NCBI RefSeq assembly: GCF_008123425.1
Contig: NZ_VSSS01000058.1
Span: 1 to 64,000, forward strand
DNA length: 64,000 nt
Reading direction: 5' to 3'
Origin: Bradyrhizobium rifense
GTDB taxonomy: Bacteria; Pseudomonadota; Alphaproteobacteria; Rhizobiales; Xanthobacteraceae
In this document: positions 42,003 to 49,140 of the stretch, piece by piece
Layout: each line of letters begins with the position of its first letter
Position numbering within the stretch: position 1 is the stretch's first letter
Program-made: the position numbers and the translations under genes
Notes under the pieces: model-generated
Told to the model about the DNA's origin: nothing
The model's input: only the letters and a program-made list of their open reading frames with translations
Database searches by the model: none

Positions 42003-42322
42003 GACGCTCCCTACAATCCTGGCGTGTTTTCCGCAAGGGCATCGCCCGCCGCCGCAAGCGGGGTCACGGCCTTGTCTTGAAGCGAAGCTAGACCGCGGTG
42101 AACGAAAAACCGCGAAGCGTGACGGCGCTGGATGCCGCGCATGTTTGCGATGGTACCACGCTACAACTCCGCGCATCGCGCCTGCTGGCCGGCCGAGGAA
42201 CTTTACGGCTATGATCGCGCTTAGGCTTTGACTTCGCAATTTCCGGAAAGAAAACCCTGTCCAACCGATCGCAACATCGCCCCAAGCACGACCGCGCCGA
42301 CGCGCCGACCAAGTCCGCTCCG
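42003..42322. other. Divergent intergenic region
   Basis: 320 bp between the PhyH-family gene (minus) and the NRAMP-like gene (plus). No gene or RNA is apparent. The coding frame of the transporter is open for about 95 bp before its ATG but has no better start codon. Confidence 0.5.
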
Positions 42323-43573
42323 ATGCTGCTGCAGCGTCTCGGTCCCGGCCTGATCACCGGCGCGGCCGACGACGATCCGTCGGGCATCGCCACCTATTCC
42401 CAGGCCGGCGCGCAATTCGGCTACGGGCTGTTGTGGACGGTCTTCCTGACCACGCCGTTCATGATCGCCATTCAGCTCGTGAGCGCGCAGATCGGCCGCG
42501 TTACCGGCAAGGGGTTGGCTGCCAACGTGATGGAGCTTGCACCGCGCTGGCTGGTGCTGGGACTCGTGGCGTTGCTCGTTGCCGCCAACACCTTCAACAT
42601 TGCCGCCGACATCGCCGCGATGGCGGAGGCGCTCTCGCTGGTCATCGGCGGGCTCAACCACGAGCACGCGCTGATCTTCGCGGCCGGCTCGACCATCCTC
42701 CAGGTCTTCCTGCCCTATCGTCGCTATGCGCCGGTGCTGAAGTTCTTGACGCTGACGCTGTTCGCCTATGTCGCGACCGCATTCACCGTCAAGATTCCGT
42801 GGAGCACGGCGCTGCTCGCCACGGTGTGGCCGAAGGCGACCGTCAACGCCGATTATCTGATGATGGTGGTCGCCGTCCTCGGCACCACCATCAGCCCCTA
42901 TCTGTTCTTCTGGCAGGCCTCGCAAGAGGTCGAGGAGATGAACCAGGGCAAGCGGGACAAGCCGCTACGCGAGGAGACGCAGCGCGGCGGCGATCCCGAG
43001 ATCGCGCGCATCAAGGCCGACACCACGCTCGGCATGCTGCTGTCGAACGGCATCGCCTTTTTCATCATCCTGACCACGGCCGCGGTGTTGAACGCCAACG
43101 GCGTCACCAACATCAATTCGGCGACGGAGGCGGCCGAGGCGCTGCGGCCGCTCGCCGGCGACTTCACCTTCGCGCTGTTCGCGCTCGGCATCATCGGCAC
43201 CGGCCTGTTGGCGATCCCGGTGCTGGCGGGCTCGGCGGCTTACGGCGTCGCGGAAGTTTTCGGCTGGCCCGCCACGCTGGAGGCAAGGCCGGAGAATGCG
43301 GTTGGCTTCTACACCATCATCGCCGCCGCGACCGTGATCGGCTTCGGCCTCGGCTTCACCGGCATCAGCGCGATCCACATGCTGGTGTGGAGCGCCGTGC
43401 TCAACGGCATCGTCGCCGTCCCGATCATGGCAATGATGATGTTGATCGTCTCGAACGGAGCCATCATGGGGCGCTTCAAGGCCCGGTCGTGGCTCGTCAC
43501 GCTGGGCTGGCTCGGCACCGCGCTGATGGCGCTTGCCGTCCTCGCTCTGCTCGGCTCGTTCGTGATCGGCTAG
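42323..43573 (+). CDS. NRAMP-family metal ion transporter, non-canonical site
   Basis: 416 residues with about 11 membrane spans. TM1 reads GAADDDPSGIATYSQAG, where canonical Mn/Fe transporters have DPGN. TM6 reads GTTISPYLFFWQASQEVEE, lacking the metal-selecting methionine of MPHN. Such substitutions are found in NRAMP-related clades that carry Mg2+ or other hard cations, so Mn2+/Fe2+ transport should not be assumed. A cytoplasmic loop with alternating charges (MNQGKRDKPLREETQRGGD) follows TM6. Located in the inner membrane. Confidence 0.85.
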   Translation: MLLQRLGPGLITGAADDDPSGIATYSQAGAQFGYGLLWTVFLTTPFMIAIQLVSAQIGRVTGKGLAANVMELAPRWLVLGLVALLVAANTFNIAADIAAMAEALSLVIGGLNHEHALIFAAGSTILQVFLPYRRYAPVLKFLTLTLFAYVATAFTVKIPWSTALLATVWPKATVNADYLMMVVAVLGTTISPYLFFWQASQEVEEMNQGKRDKPLREETQRGGDPEIARIKADTTLGMLLSNGIAFFIILTTAAVLNANGVTNINSATEAAEALRPLAGDFTFALFALGIIGTGLLAIPVLAGSAAYGVAEVFGWPATLEARPENAVGFYTIIAAATVIGFGLGFTGISAIHMLVWSAVLNGIVAVPIMAMMMLIVSNGAIMGRFKARSWLVTLGWLGTALMALAVLALLGSFVIG

Positions 43574-43671
43574 AGCGGCGACAGCGCCGCCGAAATCTGC
43601 GAGGCGATGACGAAAGCCGCGAACACCGCCGGCACACTGATAAAGCGCAAGAACTGGTCGATCGAAAGCAT
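43570..43671 (-). CDS. Very small membrane peptide (33 aa)
   Basis: ATG 43671 with GGAGACAACA upstream; encodes MLSIDQFLRFISVPAVFAAF and VIASQISAALSPL, a single membrane span. Its stop overlaps the transporter stop on the other strand. Support is the ribosome site and the hydrophobic pattern only. Confidence 0.42.
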   Translation of the reverse strand: MLSIDQFLRFISVPAVFAAFVIASQISAALSPL

Positions 43672-43711
43672 TGTTGTCTCCCCAAAGACAAAGCGCCCTC
43701 GCCCGTGCGCG

Positions 43712-43822
43712 CTATTCCACCCCTTGCGCGACGTGCTGATCGGCTGTCAGAAACCGATCGGAAACGGCGGCCCCGCTGATCGTGAGGAGCGCCAGAACCG
43801 AAATCATGGCCAAAAACTGCAT
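43712..43822 (-). CDS. Very small membrane/secreted peptide (36 aa)
   Basis: ATG 43822 directly behind AAGGAGAC. MQFLAMISVLALLTISGAAV resembles a signal peptide or single span, followed by SDRFLTADQHVAQGVE. It lies 40 bp upstream of the 33-codon peptide gene in the same direction, so they may be co-transcribed. Confidence 0.45.
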   Translation of the reverse strand: MQFLAMISVLALLTISGAAVSDRFLTADQHVAQGVE

Positions 43823-44066
43823 GTCTCCTTGATCGGTTCCGATTGTGGCCAAAAGAGTCTGGGCGTGGCGCAATTTCGGGACGATCCCAAGAAACATAAT
43901 GCCCCCGGATTCTACGGGTTTTTCGCTGCATGGCCGAAAATCGACGCCCGGCCAAACGCTTGCAGGCTTCACGGCCGTCGGTCGTTAGCCTAACAATTGT
44001 GGCTGGGCTCGGGCTTGCGACCGGACCACAAAACCAACAACGCCCGGCCGGGCGACAGGGAGCGAC

Positions 44067-45281
44067 ATGACAAGATCATCAAAAGCAACAAGTCTCGAAA
44101 TCCTCGCCTGCGACGCCGGCTGGAGAAACTACCACTTCGTCAAGGTGACGACGGAAGACGGCATCGTCGGCTGGAGCGAATTCGATGAGGGCTTTGGCTC
44201 GCCCGGCGTGGGCGCCGCGATCCAGCGCCTCTCGGCCCGCGTCATCGGGCAGAACGTCTTCCAGCATGAGCGCATCCATGCCGAACTGTTCGCTGCCACT
44301 CGTCCCGCCGCCGGCGGCGTGGTGGCGCAAGCGCTCGGCGCGATCGAGAATGCGCTGCTCGATGCCAAAGCGAAATGCCTCGGCGTGCCGTGCTACGAGC
44401 TTCTCGGCGGCAAGATCCGCGACCGTGTCCGGGTGTACTGGTCGCATTGCGCGACGTGGCGGATCAATCATCCGTCCTGGTACAAGCCGCCGATCGAAAA
44501 CCTCGACGGCGTCAAGGCGATGGGGCGCGAGGTGCGCGAGAAGAAGTTCACCGCGCTCAAGACCAACATCTTCTCCTATGACGACGGCAAACCGACCGGC
44601 TGGCGGCCCGGCTTCGGCTCGCCCTTTGCGCCCGAGATCAATGTTGACCGCAAGACCCTGCGCGACCTGCGCATGCATTTGGAAGCGATCCGCGACGGCG
44701 CGGGTCCCGACGTCGACATCCTGCTCGACTGCAACTTCAACGCCAAGACCGAAGGCTATTTGAAGATCCTGCGCACGATCGCCGACCTCGACATGTTCTG
44801 GATCGAGATCGACAGCTTCAACCCGCAAGCCCTCGGCTATATCCGCAGGCAGAGTCCGCATCCGATCTCGTCCTGCGAGACGCTATTGGGCCTGCGCGAA
44901 TTCCTGCCCTATTTCCACGAGCAGGCAATGGACGTGGCGATCATCGACACACCCTGGAACGGCGTGTGGCAATCGATGAAAATCGCCTCGGCCGCGGAAG
45001 CCTTTGAGGTCAACGTCGCGCCACATAATTTCTACGGCCATCTCTGCTCGATGATGAACGCGCATTTTTGTGCCGCGGTGCCGAACCTGCGCATCATGGA
45101 GATCGACATCGACCGTCTGGCGTGGGACCGCGAGCTGTTCACGCATGAGCCGGAGATCCAGAACGGCCATCTCGTCATTCCGGATCGCCCCGGCTGGGGC
45201 ACTGAGCCAAACGAGGAGGCCCTTCGCGCGCATCCACCGAAGACGACCGGCGGTCTCCTCAACTACGGCCGCAAGGGCTGA
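44067..45281 (+). CDS. Enolase-superfamily dehydratase/racemase (mandelate racemase group)
   Basis: 404 residues. Capping domain LEILACDAGWRNYHFVKVTT; barrel residues in KKFTALKTNIF, metal ligands in DVDILLDCNFN, FWIEIDSF and ISSCETLLG, and the histidine in NVAPHNFYGHLCS. The set of Lys, Asp, Glu, Glu, His fits acid-sugar dehydratases of the mandelate racemase subgroup. Substrate cannot be named; no sugar operon surrounds it. Confidence 0.85.
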   Translation: MTRSSKATSLEILACDAGWRNYHFVKVTTEDGIVGWSEFDEGFGSPGVGAAIQRLSARVIGQNVFQHERIHAELFAATRPAAGGVVAQALGAIENALLDAKAKCLGVPCYELLGGKIRDRVRVYWSHCATWRINHPSWYKPPIENLDGVKAMGREVREKKFTALKTNIFSYDDGKPTGWRPGFGSPFAPEINVDRKTLRDLRMHLEAIRDGAGPDVDILLDCNFNAKTEGYLKILRTIADLDMFWIEIDSFNPQALGYIRRQSPHPISSCETLLGLREFLPYFHEQAMDVAIIDTPWNGVWQSMKIASAAEAFEVNVAPHNFYGHLCSMMNAHFCAAVPNLRIMEIDIDRLAWDRELFTHEPEIQNGHLVIPDRPGWGTEPNEEALRAHPPKTTGGLLNYGRKG

Positions 45282-45283
45282 AA

Positions 45284-45583
45284 TTACGGCGTCACGGGAT
45301 TGACGGTCGGGGACGTCTTGGGCCCCGGCCGCTCCGGCTCAACTGCCGACCTTGGTTCGGTGGGAAGCACCTTGGCGCCCGCTGCGTTGGCGGCTTCGCC
45401 CGTGGTCGCGTACATCGCGACATGAGCTGGCTGGGTCTTGGCACGATTCCAGGGGCCGTGATCAACGATCAACATCGCAGCAATGGTCACGCCGGCCACG
45501 ATCAGAGCGATCACGCCGGGATGGCGAAGCGCGGAGGACATGGAGTTTGCGAAGCGGTCAGTTGTCATCGAAAGACCCATCAT
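45284..45583 (-). CDS. Small membrane-anchored hypothetical protein (99 aa)
   Basis: AGAGGAAAA precedes ATG 45583. One span (PGVIALIVAGVTIAAMLIV) followed by a periplasmic proline-rich tail. Convergent with the enolase-superfamily gene, two bases between stops. Function unknown. Confidence 0.62.
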   Translation of the reverse strand: MMGLSMTTDRFANSMSSALRHPGVIALIVAGVTIAAMLIVDHGPWNRAKTQPAHVAMYATTGEAANAAGAKVLPTEPRSAVEPERPGPKTSPTVNPVTP

Positions 45584-45682
45584 TTTTCCTCTCGCAGGTT
45601 AATTCAAATGCGGCCCACGAGTTCCGCGCCAGACTTAAGCAAGTTCCGAGCCAATGCCCGGAACTCGACCATGTCGCTTCGT

Positions 45683-46222
45683 TCACTTTACGTCGGGGCG
45701 CGCGTCACCGACGAACTTGTCGCGGTTCGGCATTTTGATCGCCGCGAGCGATTTGGCATCGAGCGTCGCATCCGCTCCCACCAGCCCATTCAGACTCAAG
45801 ACATAAGCGGACAGCGCGTAGACATCTTCATCGCTCAGCGACTGAGGCGCGTTCTGCGGCATCGCGCGGCGAATGTAGTCGAACAACGTTGGCGCATAAG
45901 GCCAGAAGCTTCCGACAGTGCGGATCGGTTTGGCGGTCCCGATCGTGCCTTGCCCGCCGACGAGGCGATCGCCTAATCCGCCCTCGCCGTTGTCGCCGTG
46001 ACATGACGCACATTGCTGAGCGAAAACCTCGCGTCCGTGACTGACCGAACCGCTTCCCTTCGGCAGATTGCTGCCATCGCGCCCGACATCGATATTCCAG
46101 CCCGCGATCTCGGCCGCCGTCGCCGGCCGCCCGATGCCATAAGGACTTTGTGCCCGCGCGGTGCTCGCTGGAGCGCAGAGCAAGATTGCGAAGGCGACGC
46201 CGCAGATTTCACGCCAGCGCAT
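45683..46222 (-). CDS. Cytochrome c, electron acceptor of the sulfite dehydrogenase
   Basis: 179 residues with signal peptide (AFAILLCAPASTARA-QS) and one heme site QCASCHGDNGEG near residue 72; the distal methionine is likely in RRAMPQNAPQSLSD. Single-heme, SoxD/SorB-like. Overlaps the molybdoenzyme gene stop by 14 bases, so the two proteins form a periplasmic SoxCD- or SorAB-type pair. Confidence 0.87.
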   Translation of the reverse strand: MRWREICGVAFAILLCAPASTARAQSPYGIGRPATAAEIAGWNIDVGRDGSNLPKGSGSVSHGREVFAQQCASCHGDNGEGGLGDRLVGGQGTIGTAKPIRTVGSFWPYAPTLFDYIRRAMPQNAPQSLSDEDVYALSAYVLSLNGLVGADATLDAKSLAAIKMPNRDKFVGDARPDVK

Positions 46223-47480
46223 TGGTCACCTCTCCGTCGGCCGCGATGCGCCAGGGCCAGATCGCATTGTTATGGTAGAAATAATTCTCGCCGCGTACCG
46301 CGAGCAGCTCGGCGAGCGTCGGCTGCACGTAGCCTGTTTCGTCGATTGCGCGGCTCTGGATCACTGCGGGCTTGCCGTCCCACTGCCAGGGCAGGCGGAA
46401 GCGCGTGAGGGCACGGGTCAGCACCGGCTCCTGCAATTGCGCATCCTGCCAGCTCTTACCATCATCGACGGACACCTCGACCCGTTTGATCTTGCCATGT
46501 CCACTCCAGGCGATGCCGGTGATTTCGTGGAAGCCGGGTGCGCTGAGACGCTGGGTGCCCGATGGACGCGTGATGATCGACTTCGCTTCCATGTAGAAGG
46601 AAAACTCGCGTGCGGTACCGTCGGGAAGCAGGTCGGTGTATTTCGAGGTCTCCTCGCGCGAATAAGCGGGCTCTGCCGTCACATGCAGGCGCCGCAGCCA
46701 CTTCACATTCATATTGCCTTCGAACCCCGGCAGGAGCAGCCGCAGCGGATAGCCCTGCTGCGGTCGCAACCGCTCGCCGTTCTGGCTGTAGACGAGCATG
46801 GCATCCTCGAGGCATTTCTCGATGGGGATGCTTCGGGTCAGCGCGGCAGCGTCGGCGCCTTCGGCGATCACCCATTTGGCTTCCGGCTTCAGCCCAGCCT
46901 CCTGAAGCACCAGCTTCAGGCTGACGCCGGTCCATTCGGCGCAGCTCAGCAGGCCGACGAGGTCTGACGCAGTCTTGCCATAGGGCTTGGTGTAACCGGG
47001 ATTGCCGGAGCATTCGAGAAAGTGGATGCGCGATTCCGACGGGAAGCGCCGTAGATCATCTACAGTGAAGATCAGGGGACGCTCGACGAGGCCGTGCAGC
47101 ATCAACCGGTGCTGTGCCGGGTCGATGGTGGGAACACCGCCGTGATGACGCTCGTAGAATAGCCCGTTCGGCGTGATGATGCCGTCGAGCTCCTGCAACG
47201 GCGTCCGGCCGGACGCGGAGATGTACTGTTTGAGGTTCTTCGAGATGTTTTTGACGACGCCCTTCTCGAACGGCGACGGCGCTCCGTAGGGCTGGCTCCC
47301 CATCGGATCGCCCGGCGCCTTCATCCAATCGGGGACGTTAGGCGGAAGGTTTTCGGTCTCCGCGGCGGCTGATGCACCGGCTCCCAGGACAACGCCGCCT
47401 GCCACGGCGCCGCTCCCTTTCAGGAAGCCGCGACGTGTTGTCGTTGCGGATTTGTCGCTTGTGTCGATCGTGCTGCTCAT
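46209..47480 (-). CDS. Sulfite/sulfane dehydrogenase molybdopterin subunit (SoxC-like)
   Basis: 423 residues from ATG 47480 (GAGGG upstream). Twin-arginine signal TTRRGFLKGSG, Moco-ligand cysteine in HFLECSGNPGYTKPYG, and the C-terminal dimerisation domain (GIAWSGHGKIKRVEVSVDDG). Oxidises sulfite or protein-bound sulfane with electrons passed to the overlapping cytochrome c. No soxABXYZ genes are in the window, so stand-alone sulfite detoxification is as likely as thiosulfate oxidation. Confidence 0.88.
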   Translation of the reverse strand: MSSTIDTSDKSATTTRRGFLKGSGAVAGGVVLGAGASAAAETENLPPNVPDWMKAPGDPMGSQPYGAPSPFEKGVVKNISKNLKQYISASGRTPLQELDGIITPNGLFYERHHGGVPTIDPAQHRLMLHGLVERPLIFTVDDLRRFPSESRIHFLECSGNPGYTKPYGKTASDLVGLLSCAEWTGVSLKLVLQEAGLKPEAKWVIAEGADAAALTRSIPIEKCLEDAMLVYSQNGERLRPQQGYPLRLLLPGFEGNMNVKWLRRLHVTAEPAYSREETSKYTDLLPDGTAREFSFYMEAKSIITRPSGTQRLSAPGFHEITGIAWSGHGKIKRVEVSVDDGKSWQDAQLQEPVLTRALTRFRLPWQWDGKPAVIQSRAIDETGYVQPTLAELLAVRGENYFYHNNAIWPWRIAADGEVTNALA

Positions 47481-47640
47481 AGCGGACCCTCGGATGAAGC
47501 TCGGCCCGCATGAAACCTTCCGCGAGGCACATTTGCAATTCGCGTGCATTTCAAAAGCAGGCGATTTCGATCAGGACTGACCTAAATCCGGCGGTAGCCG
47601 CAGCAGTTCCATTCTTTGCGATGCACAAACGGCTCGCGTG

Positions 47641-48618
47641 TCACTCACCCGGCGCGATCGCATTGCTGGGTGTCGGCCGATCTGCGATCTGCTGGCCGAA
47701 CAGGCTGCCGATCAGTTCGACCGCGGTACGTGCCGTGCGGCCGCGCTCGTCCAGGAACGGATTCAGCTCAACAATGTCGACCGATCCCACCACGCCGGAA
47801 TCGTGCAGCAACTCCATGATCAGATGCGCCTCGCGATAGGTCGCCCCTCCCGGCACCGTGGTACCGACGCCCGGCGCGACGCTAGGGTCGAGAAAATCGA
47901 CATCGAAGCTGACATGCAGCACGCCGTTGCTCACCTTGACGCGTTCGATGACACGCCGGATCAGCACCGCGACGCCGAACTCGTCGATCTGGCGCATGTC
48001 GACAACCCTGATCCGGCGTGTGCGCATCAGCTCCTTTTCGAGCTTGTCGATTGAACGCGCCCCGAACAGGTCGAGCCTGTCCGGATCAATCGAGGTGCGC
48101 GGATCATCGCCCAGGAGGCCATCGAGGCCGGCCTCGCCGCACAGGAACGCCGCCGACATGCCATGCATATTGGCTGTGATCGTCGTCTCCGGCGTATTGT
48201 AGTCGGCATGGGCGTCGAGCCAGAGCACGAACAGCTCGCGTCCACGCTCCTGCCAATGTCGCGCCATCGCAGTGACCGAACCCATTGACAGCGTGTGATC
48301 GCCCCCGAGGAAGATCGGCAGGGCACCGGTTTGCGCGATCTCATAGCCGCGACGACTGAGCGTGCGCGTCCAGCGCTGGATTTCGCGGTAATGATTGGCT
48401 TTCTCCGGCGGCCTGTCGGCGAGATCGCTGACCTCGGCCACGGAGAGATCGCCGTAGTCGACGACTTCGAAATCCAGGCTTTCGAGCAATGTGGCAAGGC
48501 CGGCGGTACGCAGCGCGGCCGGTCCCATCAGGGTACCACGCTGTGAGGCCCCCATGTCGATGGGCGCGCCGAGCAATGCTATACGCCGGGCTCGATCCGC
48601 AATGGTTCGATCGGTCAC
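47641..48618 (-). CDS. rocF: Arginase
   Basis: 325 residues; GTG 48618 after CAGGAGATTGCC. All Mn2+ ligands visible: GGDHTLSMGS, WLDAHADYNTPET, and SFDVDFLDPSVAPG. Hydrolyses arginine to ornithine and urea. Upstream lie imperfect 48-bp direct repeats; no Lrp- or RocR-type regulator is adjacent. Confidence 0.92.
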   Translation of the reverse strand: MTDRTIADRARRIALLGAPIDMGASQRGTLMGPAALRTAGLATLLESLDFEVVDYGDLSVAEVSDLADRPPEKANHYREIQRWTRTLSRRGYEIAQTGALPIFLGGDHTLSMGSVTAMARHWQERGRELFVLWLDAHADYNTPETTITANMHGMSAAFLCGEAGLDGLLGDDPRTSIDPDRLDLFGARSIDKLEKELMRTRRIRVVDMRQIDEFGVAVLIRRVIERVKVSNGVLHVSFDVDFLDPSVAPGVGTTVPGGATYREAHLIMELLHDSGVVGSVDIVELNPFLDERGRTARTAVELIGSLFGQQIADRPTPSNAIAPGE

Positions 48619-48734
48619 GGCAATCTCCTGAGATCAGCAAGGCTGCGCCAGCCTAACAGAGATTCGCACCCGTCGTTTCACGGGGATGGTCGGAACAAAT
48701 TCCAGAACGCCGAATTGTTTATCCAAGGCCGGCA

Positions 48735-48828
48735 CCCGCCGTTTCAACACGGCGCCCGTCGCGGATAGCCAAAGGTCTCCGGACCCGCTGTTCAACACTA
48801 GCGCTCGCGCGGATAGCCAAAGGTGCCG
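48735..48828. repeat. Imperfect tandem duplication before the DUF883-like gene
   Basis: GCGGATAGCCAAAGGT occurs at 48761 and 48809, 48 bp apart, each preceded by a related TTCAACAC segment. Looks like a local duplication in the region between the divergent arginase and DUF883-like genes. Confidence 0.6.
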
Positions 48829-48863
48829 GCCTCATTCACCTCCTCTGAGCGGAGTTCACGAAC

Positions 48864-49124
48864 TTGAGCACGGAAATTCCGCAGTCCCCCACGCAACCCG
48901 ACATGGCCGAGCGCGCCATTGACGCCGCAACCGACGTCTCCCAGACAATCGGCGAAGTCGTCGGCGGTCTGCGCGCCGGTGTCGATCGGCTGACCTCTGT
49001 CATCGACGAAGCCCGAAAGCCGGGTAAACCGCTCTCGACAGTCGCCGCGATAACACGTGAAGCGCCCTTGGCCAGCCTGTTCGTCGCCTTCCTGTTTGGC
49101 GTAGCGGTTGCGCGCCGGCGCTAG
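48864..49124 (+). CDS. DUF883/ElaB-like membrane-anchored small protein
   Basis: 86 residues from TTG 48864 (GGAG upstream; ATG 48903 is an alternative). Amphipathic helix (IDAATDVSQTIGEVVGGLRA) followed by a C-terminal anchor APLASLFVAFLFGVAVARRR, the layout of ElaB/YqjD-type proteins that tether ribosomes or envelope factors to the inner membrane. Role inferred from layout only. Confidence 0.65.
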   Translation: MSTEIPQSPTQPDMAERAIDAATDVSQTIGEVVGGLRAGVDRLTSVIDEARKPGKPLSTVAAITREAPLASLFVAFLFGVAVARRR

Positions 49125-49140
49125 AATCAAACCAAATCCG

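Noticed and set aside
42433..43779. 448-codon plus-strand frame overlapping the NRAMP-like gene
   Set aside because: Arg/His/Gly-rich alternative frame; the transporter frame has membrane spans and family motifs.
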